Shown here piece after piece: positions 36,079 through 46,369 of a stretch of DNA of 64,000 nt. Position 1 is the first letter of the stretch, and every line of letters begins with the position of its first letter. Both the position numbers and the translations under genes were made by a program. The notes beneath the pieces are model-generated. The model was not told the origin of the DNA. It did no database searches and saw only the letters and a list, made by a program, of their open reading frames with translations. Origin of the DNA: Pomphorhynchus laevis. Taxonomy: Eukaryota; Acanthocephala; Palaeacanthocephala; Echinorhynchida; Pomphorhynchidae. The stretch is taken from positions 124,001-188,000 of the forward strand of contig WNNJ02000497.1 in assembly GCA_012934845.2 (NCBI GenBank), given 5' to 3'.

Positions 36079-36261
36079 TCCTTTTTTTTCTATTGCTTTT
36101 TTAAAACATTGGTATTGTGATTCAGCGTTTCCACATCTCGGGTATATGACCGGAATAAAATGACGCAATAAAAATCCAATATAAAGGGATACAAAATTCA
36201 TCTGCTAGCATTTTTAAGTACAAAGGCGGCAATAAATCAGGACAAACAGACCATGATGATT

Positions 36262-37271
36262 TTAGGTTCTTAGCTCTCTTCGCACATCCGCAATAGTAAA
36301 CATGTTAATGACATCAGTGAGTGATTTATATGGGATGATAAAATATGGTTTGTTAGAGAGATTTGATGAGTACAAAAAATGTTTACCAAACGCATTAGCG
36401 ATGTCGTAATCGTCATCGAGGGCATGCCCACTGTCCGATACAAGCCGAATATGTCCCGCTATATGTTTTGAGTTCGTGTATTTGAATAAGCGATTAGGGT
36501 GGTGAAAAGCCTCTTGTGCAAACCTTTCTTCGAAACTACGGCGTTTATTGTATTTTAAATTCGTAAAACGATTCCTTACTATAATGAAAGAAACACTGTT
36601 AATTTCATCATCCCTAAACCTCTTAAAAGATACATTATGTATTTCTTTCAAGGCTTCACGGAGTTCCCTATCAAACCAAGGTTTACGATGTAAACGAACT
36701 TTCGTAACTTTCCTAGGCGATAAGCGTAAGAGCAAAGCTAAAAGTATCGCCTCAAATTGTTGCCATGCCGTTTCAGCACCAACAACAAGAGGATTCAGCC
36801 AACATATACCGGAAAGACACATACGGACCAATTGATAATTTATCTTGAAACACTGAACAGTATTTAGAAACGATCTGTGGGTTGAAAGGCCTTGCGAGAA
36901 GTAGGAGTCAAATAGAAGGACACAGTGGTCTGACAATCTTAGAGGTTCAAGGTGAGTGACGTGGTCTACAAGCATACGTTTGAGGTTATACAAATATCTA
37001 ACAAAGATCGCTGATTCCCACTAAAACGAGTGAAGTCTTTCACATCATGAGTGAGACTCAAAACGTTGATAGAGCATAATAACTCTAATGAACCACTATC
37101 ATATCCTACTCTGGGTGTGTACGTTTCCCAATCTTCATAGGGTATATTGAGATCTCCCAGAACTAACACATTATTGCGACAATCGTTGACAGTGCAACCG
37201 ACTTTAGCGCATGGGCTACGATAAATGAGACCAATGACAATTGGTTCGCGATTTGAGAGTGATACCCTCAC
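36262..37271 (-). mobile_element. endonuclease and linker of another LINE, decayed
   Basis: Minus strand: VLVLGDLNIPYEDWE (GDxN endonuclease block), RSLLDICITSNV, then in the next frame LRLSDHCVLLFD (SDH motif), RKPWFDRELREALKEIHNVS and FEERFAQEAFHHPNRLFKYT, and DDDYDIANAFGKHF. This is the EN C-terminus plus the EN-RT linker of a CR1/Jockey-type LINE. The RT should follow below 36,262, but the L2-like copy ends there instead. Confidence 0.75.
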
Positions 37272-37823
37272 ATATAAATATTCAACTCCATCATCAAATT
37301 TTACGTCGAGCAGTGTAACTACTGCGCTAAAGTGAACATACAGTATTACTCCACCTTTATTTCTATTGCACCTGTCAGCCCGTTAATAAAAGTAATTGGA
37401 TACCTCGATCTCATCATCGGTAACATCAGGTTTTAGCAACGGTTCTGTTTTTGCAACCAACAAAGGATTCTGCACTTGGACACAAACTCTTCATTCGTAA
37501 ATTTTAGAAAAAATACTACGCGCATTCGACTATAAGCATTTGTGTAAAGAAGCAAGCGATGAAAATCTGTGGAATTAAAGGGGGTGTTTAGACTAGGCAT
37601 TTTTATACCCTTAAGTTCATACTATATGGGACATTTGTACTCGATAATATTATCCAAACAAGTATTAATGTGATACATTGATGTCATTAGCGAAGAAGAA
37701 GCTGCGGCAGGGTGATTCAGACCGATCCCGTTGTTAGCTAGGTCAAGCGAATCCAAGTCCTCTAACCCACAACCTGAAAATTTCGAATTGTAAGATTTGT
37801 CTCTACGTTATTTATGCGTATAT

Positions 37824-38797
37824 TCAAAAGTTCCTTCGCTTTACGCAGGCGTTTGCGCTCTTAAACATCAAGATCTTTTGTATTCTGACTTGGCTATCGA
37901 ACAAACTAAACGAATTATGGAGAATAATTTTAACTGATCCTTCATCTTTTAAAATGGCTTTTAGAAATCTAGAACGACTGCTACTGTCCTCACTTTTTCT
38001 ACCCATGCGAAACAGGAAGACTACTTTAATCTTGGAGATAATTTCATTAGATAAATCTTTAAGGACTATTGAAAGAACAGAGCGTACCTTCATAAGATCA
38101 TCATTCAGACGATGTTGAATGTTCACATAACATGACTCAGGTATGTTAGTAAAGATGACTACCCAAGCGCGGTTATGACGTTTCACACATTTTGAAAAGG
38201 TTTGGGTGTGCTCGATCAGTCAATTCGCCTGAATCGGATGTAATTAAATCTTCATTGATAGCTGTTAACCCACATCCACAATCATAGTTTATCACGTTAT
38301 TGTCCTTCCTAAGACGAATAGGTAAAATATATTTTGACTCTAATGATTTAGGAACTTTATCATCAACGTTGTTGTATTTTTTCGAGGATGTTGTGGTAAT
38401 TAGATCCTCGCTGAGCTCGTCACATAAGCAATGCTGGGGATAGGCTGAATATGAATATTCCACTGATAGTTGTTCAGGTTTATTTAGGCCCATTTGATTA
38501 GAAGCAGATGGACATCTTGTAGATGAATCATCCTTATTAGGAAATCGTATGAAGGCATATTCCCAAATAATATCACGGTTGAGAAACTCGACAGATTCTG
38601 AGGTACTTACACTTATGACACTATGGTAAGTGAACGTGGTCGATTGCTTGGCTATAGAAAACCTGCCTGAAAATCTTGATAGCTGCTCATCATGCAACTC
38701 AGTTACAAATGTCATTGAAGGGTCAGTAGTGATTGCTACCGATACTGCAGACGTGACTGACTCTTCTGAGTTGTCTTTTGATGCATTGGAAGTTCAA
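37824..38797 (-). pseudogene. LINE ORF1-like protein, decayed
   Basis: Upstream of the 36.3-37.3 kb endonuclease on the same strand. One frame (38,173-38,797) is Ser/Thr-rich and contains CGCGLTAINEDLI. The next (37,824-38,186) reads VIFTNIPESCYVNIQHRLND, KVVFLFRMGRKSEDSSSRSR and FLKAILKDEGSVKIILHN, matching the RNA-binding part of ORF1 in CR1-type elements (FRMGR...RPLK pattern). The L2-like tail at 38.84 kb interrupts its 5' side. Confidence 0.55.
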
Positions 38798-38834
38798 GAT
38801 GGCAGTGGAAGCGGCTTTTAATCCCACTTTCTTA

Positions 38835-39575
38835 TGATTATATTTCGATGATCACCTTTCCCTTGAATATTCGTCCGCGACAAGGTCCGCTCGTCTAACT
38901 TAATTCTCAGTGACATCCGCCGTATTCGACCCATTATCGACTTCCATTCCTGTATGTCTATCTTTTCATCGCTTCTTTTCCCTAAAATCGATTACTGCCT
39001 CAACCCTTTCGCCAATTCTCCAAAATCCATCGTCCTACTTCTACAACGCATCATCAAATCCGTCGTTCGAGTGATCTTACGTCTCCGTCGCTTTGATCAC
39101 ACATCCACATATTTTGCCTAACTCTCCTGGCCTACCATCCACATCCGCATACAACTCCAACTTCTCGTAACTTTTCGTCTAATCGCTGTGGATCCCCATC
39201 ATTCATCAACCTCCCTTTCTTAGACGGCACTTGCCCCACCTCGCTATCACTGCGTTCCCGTAATTTCATCTTACTCCATGTTCCCAACTACTCTAACAAC
39301 TACGGTCTCCGATTCTTCCTCGTCGCCGACCCACTCGCCTGGAACGTGGAGTAAGATGACGTCCGCCGCGCTCCCTCCTTTATTACATTCAAATGTCGCC
39401 TCCGTACTCACCTCCTCGAAACATTATTTAGATTTTTTAACTCGACGTCCGCCGCGCTCTCTCCTTTATTACATTCAAATGTCGCCTCCGTACTCACCTC
39501 CTCGAAACATTATTTATATTTTTTGTCGTTGTCATGTAAGCGTGCGCCGGCACGCATTTGCCACGTAAAAATAAA
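38835..39575 (+). mobile_element. L2-like LINE subfamily A, 3' fragment with duplicated end
   Basis: Starts in HFDDHLSLE, runs through the thumb region in broken frames to the hairpin GCGTGCGCCGGCACGC and ATTTGCCACGTAAAAATAAA. The stretch GACGTCCGCCGCGCTCCCTC to GAAACATTATTTA (39,358-39,430) is repeated at 39,441-39,513, a tandem duplication of about 83 bp near the tail. Confidence 0.85.
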
Positions 39576-39914
39576 TATATATTACTCACTGATGAGGATA
39601 GTAGTATGATGGTTTCGCAAAATTTTAGAACATCCTAATCGTTTCGGGCACTATTCGTCAATAGCTTTCCAACATGCGCAGCACAACAGAAGCCGCCGAG
39701 GAAAGTTCGTTTAGAGATGTTATCATCATATGTGATTGGAATTAAGACATGAGTTCAAACGTTGCAATCTTTGTTATCACAACCAATCTGTTTCTCAATA
39801 TAAGTATCAGTATTAGCGGACGTGAGTTTCCGACCAACTCTTTTAGTTGTTTTCTTTGATTTTGATATTTGTTGAATTAAACGAACTCACATTATCAATT
39901 TACCAAATTATTAA

Positions 39915-40500
39915 TAATTAGAAATGTAAAGTAATGCTGTTTTGTCCATCTCAACGACGATTTTTGGATATATCACATATTTCATTTCATGATAGGAACG
40001 TTGAGACGGTAATAAATTGAAAATACTCGGTATTCTATTTGTCCAAAATCTATCCTGGAATGTTCACCTCATCAAAGTAGTCAAACAATTTTCTTTACGA
40101 CTATTTCTATTGAGAAGACTAAAAAGCAAGGGCTTACCTTCTCAGTGTCACCAGTATGTTTGCAAATCGCATATATTTAGTCAATCTTGACCTATTCTTA
40201 TCCATTATTTATAGATTGCTCCAAGTATTTGATTTTTAACTTATTGAGGATTCAACACCTCAATAAGCAAGATTTGCTGTGTCCTTTTTGTACTATTAGA
40301 AGTAATCCTCTCTAACATGCTGGTGAAGAAGCGGTTACTAAATTCTAAGCCTTTCCTTGAGTTTCTATCACGGAATAGTGCTTTCAATCATAACTTAAGA
40401 CATAACAGAAGACTAGAGGTACCATTCGTTCGAACGGAAAAATCAAAAAAAGTGTTTTCCTCTGTTGTTCGTATTTTGAACTCACTATTGTAACGTTATT
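39915..40500 (+). mobile_element. CR1-like LINE RT C-terminal relic
   Basis: Plus strand reads KCKVMLFCPSQRR, VNKLKILGILFVQNLSWNVH, FSLRLFLLRRLKSKGLP, then further on RNSAFNHNLRHNRRLEVPFV and RTEKSKKVFSSVVRILNSLL. This is the typical LKILGI to NSLP end of a CR1/Jockey-type RT, not the same lineage as the L2-like copies. Confidence 0.75.
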
Positions 40501-40724
40501 TTTTTCTTTTCGATTTTCAAGTATCTTGTAATATTAATTTTTCATGCATGTACATTTTACAAGCTAACATAGTTGCTTATTCTTATATAAAGGAATAATT
40601 ACTATTAGTACTAGTCATCTATAGTTTGTTTCCTAATTTAAAGGTGATATAAATGTGCAATCATATTACAATTACAATTTTGATGACTTCATTCTGTACG
40701 TTGCTTTAATCCCATTTATAAGCC

Positions 40725-41000
40725 AACAGCAATACGCTACATTTCATTATGCAGTGACCTCATCAGCTACTGATCCAATACCTACATTTTACGTTTTTGA
40801 ATTTTTCAAATTTAATTGAAATCATTTCTGATTTCAAAAACAGCAGTACGCTATTTAAATTAAGGTATTTCATTAAATTTAATAGTAAATACAGCCAACG
40901 AGACGGGCGTCAACCAGCATTAAAAGGGCCGAAACATGAAACATAGATATTTGACCAGTAGCTGATGAAATCCACTAATACTTAATGCACAATGACTGCG
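40725..41000. repeat. CAGTACGC-family repeat, inverted pair
   Basis: At 40,728-40,800 a minus-type copy (CAATACGCTACATTTCATTA, CATCAGCTACTGATCCAATAC) and at 40,840-40,990 further pieces, including a plus-type GAAACATAG...CAGTAGCTGATGAAATCCACTAATACTTA. Same family as at 23.7-24.2 and 52.6 kb. Confidence 0.55.
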
Positions 41001-41199
41001 CAGTTATATCAGCAAAAAAGTAATAACATAAGAAGATGAAAAAGTAGAAGAAATTGATAACAGAAAAAATTGGTTACAATGCATAGGCATTTTGTTCTTA
41101 AAATGATTTTATAACATTTACGTAGAAATTGTTATTTATCATGAAATATCTCTCGGAATGCGGAAATAAAATAAAAAAATGCAAAAAGATAACGTCTAA

Positions 41200-41322
41200 A
41201 TAATACGTGCTCAGTATTATAACAGTAAATTATACAGACTCCTTCATTTGCTTCAGAATAACATTTTAATAACCTCTCTAATTCTTCAATTCTCTCAATA
41301 CGTTAGATGGAAATATGATAGG
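41200..41322. repeat. satellite-like repeat A (left copy)
   Basis: About 125 bp, AATACGTGCTCAGTATTATA to GATGGAAATATGATAGG. Full copies recur at about 45,372-45,497 and 45,756-45,879, with a partial one near 45,598. The gypsy element therefore sits inside a small array of this repeat. Confidence 0.85.
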
Positions 41323-41406
41323 TGTACCGAGTAAATTCAAGCAGAGAAGAATAGGCTTTATTCTAATACATCTATAATAACAAGTCAAAAGGTAAGTATC
41401 ATTACA
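41323..41406 (-). repeat. 3' LTR, 84 bp
   Basis: Identical to the 5' LTR. The first bases TGTAA supply the stop codon of gag-pol (41,402-41,404), and the polypurine tract 41,407-41,416 abuts it. Confidence 0.92.
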
Positions 41407-44400
41407 TTCTCCCCACGACATAATCATTTAAGTACGCAGGACTTCTTCGATTTCTTTGAGGTCGTAGTTCCCCATTTTCAGAACGATTGAAGTATCTCGT
41501 AGGGTAGTTGCTCTGGCACGTATTATCAGTATTTAAGAGAAATGATTCATCCTGTCTGGATAGTTCGTTTTCCTCGTTGTGATTGACCGTCTCATCGATA
41601 TACTTCGTTGCATCCAAGTTTTCAGGGTTGACAGTGATTTCATCAGAACGCTTATCTGAACGTGAATGAGAATTGCTATTTACTGTTGAATGGTCATTTA
41701 TTGATGCCTGATCACACATTTTATCGCCATCGTATAAATTCAAAGTTTCAAGGTCAAAGGGAGTGTCTTCATCGGACGAGTTGATATTGAGGTTTTCGTC
41801 GACTCTGGGATACGGGGATAAATGTCGAGTTGATATATATATCTCCCTCCCGTTTTGTAACTTCACGAGAGCAAAATTGGGATTGGCGTACACAATTTCA
41901 GCTTTTTCCACAGGGTTCTCGTATTTGTTCGTTTTATTAAAGCGTCTTATTAAGACTGGGCCAGGGTTTGATAACCAAGACGGAAGATCATGACCATTTA
42001 TAGAGCGTCGGCTGAATGTAAAGAGTCGTTCATGTGGTGTGTGGTTCGTGGCAGTACACAGAAGTGATCGAATAGCGTTGAGACATTGTGGTAATACACT
42101 TTGCCACTCATCTGTTTTCTTTCCGAGGTCATGTAAACGCAATGATATTGCCTTCCATAGTACACCATTAAGGCGCTCGACTTGACCATTGCCAGCAGGG
42201 TTGTATGAACTTGAATGAGTAATCGCCACCCCGTGATGAGAGAGGAATGACTGGATTTCCTTAGAGGTAAAAGCCGTACCTTGATCAGAATGGATTGAAG
42301 CAGGTGAACCGAAAATTGAAAAGATCTGGGTTAAACAGTCTATGACAGTGTGTGTAGTCATATCAGAACATGGAAAGGCAAAGGGGAATCTGCTATACTC
42401 GTCAATGACGGTTAACAAATACCTTTTATTGTTCTTTGTAGGAATTGGGCCCTTAAAATCCATAGACAAGCGTTCAAATGGCATACTTGATTTTATGAGT
42501 TTAGCCTCAGGTGGACGAAAAAATCTTGGTTTCAATATAGCGCAGCTTTTGCACTCGCTTGAAATATTCCTAACATCCGAGAGGGAAAATGGGAGGTTCC
42601 GTTTTTGCACGAAATGCCAAAGGCGAGTAATTCCCGGGTGGCATAATTGACTATGGACTTTACGAAGATGCTGAAGATCATGATTGGTGAATGAGACAGA
42701 GTTGCAGAACGCGTCGCGAGAAAGAGCGTCAGCGGCATGATTGAGCTTCCCAGCTCGGTACTGGATATCAAATTTAAATTGGGACAACTCCAAACGCCAT
42801 CTTAATATATTGTCGTTCTTTATTTTGTTGTTGTGAGCACTGAACATGTATGAAACAGAACGCTGATCCGTAATAATCTTGAATGGTTGGATGTACAAAT
42901 AGTGTCTCCAGTATCTTAACGCTTCAACAATAGCCAGCGCTTCCTTTTCAATGGCGGTGAATCGTTTCGCGTTTTTGTCGAGGGATCTTGAAAAGAAGGC
43001 GACAGGCTTACTATTTTGAGACAAACAAGCTCCAATCGATCGCTCACTTGCGTCTGTCTCTATCGTGAATGGCAATTCAAAGTCGATGGTTGACAAAGTG
43101 GCTTCAGCTATACGTTCCTTCAAAGTATGGAAAGCTTTCAGTGCAGAATGAGATAATGGGAAAGACTGAGAATCAATTAGAGGACGAATCAACTTTGAGA
43201 AATCTTTAATCCAGGAACTGTAGTAGGCGAACAAACCAACAATACGCTTTAAGGATGCTGCGTTCTTGGGTTCCTCAAGGGAAGTAACTGAAATCACTCG
43301 ATTGGGGTCAGGGGACATTTTTCCTTTAGAAATTTGGTAACCAAGTATTCGTATACACGAAGACGCGAACACACACTTTGAATTGTTCAAGGTTATATTG
43401 TATTTTGTGGCTACGTTTAGAAAACGCTTCAGGTTACTGTCATGTTGCTCTTTACTTCTTCTGCCGATCACGACATCATCCAGATAAGCGTAGGTGTCTG
43501 TCAACTTCTCTCTATTAATTATCCCATTGATAACTCGTTGAAAAGCAGGAACGGCGTTTGTGAGACCGAATGGTAGACGATTGAAGTGATATAAGGATCC
43601 ATTCGCCTCGAAAGCAGTATAATGACGCTCGTCACTGCGCAGCAAAATCTGATGGTAAGCTGATTTAAGATCGAGACAACTGTAAAAGGAATATGGAGCT
43701 AATTTGTTGATAAAATCATCAATTCGTGGAAGTGGGAAGGCGTCGAGCTGAGTAAATTTATTGACAGTTTCCGAATAGTCAACAACCATCCGTCTCTTTT
43801 GGTTCTGATTGACAATGAGTACTTGAGCGCGCCAGGGCGATTGACTTGGTTCGATAATTTCGTCGGATAATAGTTGTTTGATTTGGCTGTCAATGAACTT
43901 TTCATCGTACGGATTTCTTCTACGAGATTTTGTTGCGATAGGATGGATGGATTCGTCCAGAAATTTGAATAGCTGAGGAGATTCAACTGTCAAAGCTTCT
44001 GCAGCTCCAATTGTAAAACAAGGCTCGGAACCGTTGAATTTCATAAGTAACGAAGTGTGTCTTGAAAGGAATGGCCGGCCAAGTATAACATCCGAACATA
44101 AAGACGACAAAATATGGAATTTTATATTCTTGTAAGGTCTGCCATCAGCTGATATATCCGCTACCACGAATTGTCGTAATTTAGTCGAGAATGCGGTGTT
44201 CGCCATAGACACACGTATAGTTGAGGGGTTCGATGTCAGTTTGCACAAAGTGGAAATATCAGGTCTTATCAAATTGAGTGCACTACCTGTATCAATCAAC
44301 GCATTTAACGAAACCCCTTTTATACAAATTTGAATTGTTGGTAGCGTCGCGGCAGAATCTTGAAAGAAAGAAGTACTACCTAGCACGGAATGGACACCTG

Positions 44401-45169
44401 TTGAAATTTGTCGTTTGGATTTACACACCCGTGCGAAATGACCCAACTTCCCGCAAGTACGACAAGTGATATTCTTAGCAGGACATCGATCTCGTTTGTG
44501 AATTGTATCTCCACAAAAGTAGCATTTGCGACGTTCTACCGAGTTACATTGTATTTGACAAGGAAGTTCTTCTTGTATATTTTCATGTAGTTCATTTATG
44601 GTCATCGATTCACAACCCATATTTAAGTTTGATAGTTCTGTGAAATGGCTTGCTTGAGTATGCGCGTCTTCCAAAGTTCGTGCAAGCTCGTACGCCTTGG
44701 CTTTATTGTGTACCGCAGCTTCAAGCAGGCGTTGCCGAATTATCGGTGAGTTGATTCCTGCGACGAACGTGTCGCGTAAAAATAAATCTCGATGATTTTG
44801 AGCTGTTACAGCCTCGAATGGACATTCACGACCCAGAGATTCGATATGCCTTATGAATTGATCGATTGTTTGGTTGGACGATTGGCGCTGATTACGCAAT
44901 TGATGTCGCAGAAACAAATCCGTTTTCGATTTGACGTACGTAGTAGATAACGTCGATAACGCGTCTTCGTAGGTTTCCGTTTCTCGAAAAAGGTCGTAAA
45001 CCTCCGCTGAAACCAGATTCGTTAAAATGTGAAATTTGTCACTATCGGACGGTGACTCCAAGGACGAAATGAATGTCTTGAAACGTATGAGCCAATGTCT
45101 CCAGGTGCGCTCGGCATTCGTGTCATCAGGATGCAATTCCAAGATGTTTGGCTTCAAGATCTTGTCCAT
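41402..45169 (-). CDS. gag-pol polyprotein of Mag-like gypsy element
   Basis: A 1,255-residue fused gag-pol without frameshift or stop. Capsid-like gag occupies about residues 1-190. Two CCHC knuckles lie near 215-250 (CYFCGDTIHKRDRC and CRTCGKLGHFARVC). The aspartic protease has ALIDTGSALNLI near 290. RT spans about 430-610, with YLDDVVIG as the catalytic motif and FGLTNAVPAFQRV. RNase H has ETDASERSIGACLSQ and DALSRDAF. Integrase has an HHCC zinc site (H-SQLCHPG...C-KSC), the DDE core MDFKGPIP, HSDQGTAF, NPAGNGQVERLNG, and a C-terminal tail with ISTRHLSPYPR. No chromodomain is evident. The stop codon TAA lies in the first bases of the 3' LTR, and the polypurine tract encodes the last residues. 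Encodes everything needed for transposition as far as can be read. Confidence 0.92.
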   Translation of the reverse strand: MDKILKPNILELHPDDTNAERTWRHWLIRFKTFISSLESPSDSDKFHILTNLVSAEVYDLFRETETYEDALSTLSTTYVKSKTDLFLRHQLRNQRQSSNQTIDQFIRHIESLGRECPFEAVTAQNHRDLFLRDTFVAGINSPIIRQRLLEAAVHNKAKAYELARTLEDAHTQASHFTELSNLNMGCESMTINELHENIQEELPCQIQCNSVERRKCYFCGDTIHKRDRCPAKNITCRTCGKLGHFARVCKSKRQISTGVHSVLGSTSFFQDSAATLPTIQICIKGVSLNALIDTGSALNLIRPDISTLCKLTSNPSTIRVSMANTAFSTKLRQFVVADISADGRPYKNIKFHILSSLCSDVILGRPFLSRHTSLLMKFNGSEPCFTIGAAEALTVESPQLFKFLDESIHPIATKSRRRNPYDEKFIDSQIKQLLSDEIIEPSQSPWRAQVLIVNQNQKRRMVVDYSETVNKFTQLDAFPLPRIDDFINKLAPYSFYSCLDLKSAYHQILLRSDERHYTAFEANGSLYHFNRLPFGLTNAVPAFQRVINGIINREKLTDTYAYLDDVVIGRRSKEQHDSNLKRFLNVATKYNITLNNSKCVFASSCIRILGYQISKGKMSPDPNRVISVTSLEEPKNAASLKRIVGLFAYYSSWIKDFSKLIRPLIDSQSFPLSHSALKAFHTLKERIAEATLSTIDFELPFTIETDASERSIGACLSQNSKPVAFFSRSLDKNAKRFTAIEKEALAIVEALRYWRHYLYIQPFKIITDQRSVSYMFSAHNNKIKNDNILRWRLELSQFKFDIQYRAGKLNHAADALSRDAFCNSVSFTNHDLQHLRKVHSQLCHPGITRLWHFVQKRNLPFSLSDVRNISSECKSCAILKPRFFRPPEAKLIKSSMPFERLSMDFKGPIPTKNNKRYLLTVIDEYSRFPFAFPCSDMTTHTVIDCLTQIFSIFGSPASIHSDQGTAFTSKEIQSFLSHHGVAITHSSSYNPAGNGQVERLNGVLWKAISLRLHDLGKKTDEWQSVLPQCLNAIRSLLCTATNHTPHERLFTFSRRSINGHDLPSWLSNPGPVLIRRFNKTNKYENPVEKAEIVYANPNFALVKLQNGREIYISTRHLSPYPRVDENLNINSSDEDTPFDLETLNLYDGDKMCDQASINDHSTVNSNSHSRSDKRSDEITVNPENLDATKYIDETVNHNEENELSRQDESFLLNTDNTCQSNYPTRYFNRSENGELRPQRNRRSPAYLNDYVVGRM

Positions 45170-45178
45170 GGTAACAGT

Positions 45179-45192
45179 GTATTAGAATAAAT
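45179..45192 (-). promoter_or_regulatory. predicted self-priming primer-binding site
   Basis: Directly inside the 5' LTR (one base apart) the minus strand reads TTTATTCTAATACA. The LTR contains its exact reverse complement TGTATTAGAATAAA at 45,227-45,240 (minus). In Tf1 and sushi elements such complementarity lets the transcript's 5' end prime minus-strand synthesis. If so, the transcript starts near 45,240, leaving R-U5 of about 48 nt and U3 of about 36 nt. A TATTATAG string is about 5-12 nt upstream. Confidence 0.65.
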
Positions 45193-45276
45193 TGTACCGA
45201 GTAAATTCAAGCAGAGAAGAATAGGCTTTATTCTAATACATCTATAATAACAAGTCAAAAGGTAAGTATCATTACA
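45193..45276 (-). repeat. 5' LTR, 84 bp
   Basis: Identical base for base to 41,323-41,406. On the element strand it starts TGTAATGATACTTACC and ends TTTACTCGGTACA. Confidence 0.92.
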
Positions 45277-45885
45277 TTGATATTAAATAATACATAATTG
45301 ATATTATTAATATCAATTATTAATATCAATTAATTGATAATACATATTGATATTAAATAATTCATATTAAATAATACGTGCTCAGTATTATAACAGTAAA
45401 TTATACAGACTCCTTCATTTGCTTCAGAATAACATTTTAATAACCTCTCTAATTCTTCAATTCTCTCAATACGTTAGATGGAAATATGATAGGTATTAAT
45501 ACGATAGATATTAATACCTAATAATACGATAGGTATTATTAATACGATAGGTATTAATGGAAATATGATAGGTATTAATATGATAGGTATGATATTAAAT
45601 AATACGTGCTCAGTATTATAACAGTAATTATAATACTGATCCTATTAGATATTATAATACTGATCCTATTAGATAATAGGATATTATAATCCTATTAATA
45701 CGATAGGTATTAATGGAAATATGATAGGTATTAATATGATAGGTATGATATTAAATAATACGTGCTCAGTATTATAACAGTAAATTATACAGACTCCTTC
45801 ATTTGCTTCAGAATAACATTTTAATAACCTCTCTAATTCTTCAATTCTCTCAATACGTTAGATGGAAATATGATAGGTAAGCATT
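45277..45885. repeat. repeat A array and GATAGGTATTAAT-type low-complexity DNA
   Basis: Two further full copies of repeat A and a partial one, separated by short reiterated GATAGGTATTAATA and ATTGATATTA strings. The mixture may reflect replication slippage or imperfect assembly. Confidence 0.75.
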
Positions 45886-46369
45886 GTTCTGTTATTAAAT
45901 ATAGTAGGTTTTTAAAATGAATATTCACATAGGGCACACAAAGGTTTACAGAAAATTTTTAATTAAAACCTTCCTGTTGTCACTTTACACGCAAACTTAA
46001 CCATTTATAACAAAGTTACGTGATCAATAAAATCTATTACAACTCTCCGGCAACTGCAACTCCTGAATTACGATAATCTCTAACACATTATTTTCTTTTT
46101 TCGGTAAGTCATATAAATGGCGAGCCTGTAATAAATGTCTTTATTTTTAACCAACCATCTATGTTTGGCGAGCAATAAAATATAAAATTCAGTCATTACA
46201 TTATATTCGAACAATTGATCAGAAAAAATGAATAATAAACACTAAAATATAAAATTAAATCATCACGTTAAATTCGTACAATTAACCAGAAAAAGAAAAA
46301 AGAAAAGGAATAAAAAGAAACACAGAGTACTGCGACATGGATTAACGAATTATTCCCCCTTTTGCGTGC

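Larger units (their letters stand above)
34268..36100 (+). mobile_element. L2-like LINE subfamily A, 5'-truncated
   Basis: Reads from the linker (RSSPSTCNINANDYSS-like) through RT: KVYNDLLISRDKALYSVLIS, LDLSSAFDIVDHS (34,862-35,116), then after a frameshift MQYADDILIYDHA (35,185), LPLQRIINTAVRVLFRLRRF and a C-terminus. Past the stop at about 36,010 it ends with the hairpin GCGTGCGCTGGCACGC, ATTTGCCACGTTAAAATAAA and an oligo(T)-like run. It faces away from the subfamily B copy at 31.0-34.25 kb (head to head). Confidence 0.85.
41323..45276 (-). mobile_element. apparently intact Mag-like Ty3/gypsy LTR retrotransposon
   Basis: A 3,954-bp element on the minus strand with identical 84-bp LTRs (45,193-45,276 is the 5' LTR, 41,323-41,406 the 3' LTR), beginning TGTAATG and ending GGTACA. 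A single 1,255-codon gag-pol fills almost all internal sequence. The polypurine tract GTGGGGAGAA directly precedes the 3' LTR. The primer site carries no TGG typical of tRNA priming and is complementary to the LTR itself (see the primer-site entry). Very short LTRs and a double zinc knuckle are features of the Mag lineage. I found no clean target-site duplication (ATAGG against TTGAT). Confidence 0.92.

Noticed and set aside
41763-44590. Plus-strand and alternate-frame ORFs over the gypsy gag-pol
   Set aside because: Shadows; the minus 1,255-codon frame explains the region completely.
41318-45281. Target-site duplication TGATA for the gypsy element
   Set aside because: TGATA is present on both sides but not adjacent to both LTR ends (two extra G on the left, one extra T on the right), so it is not accepted.
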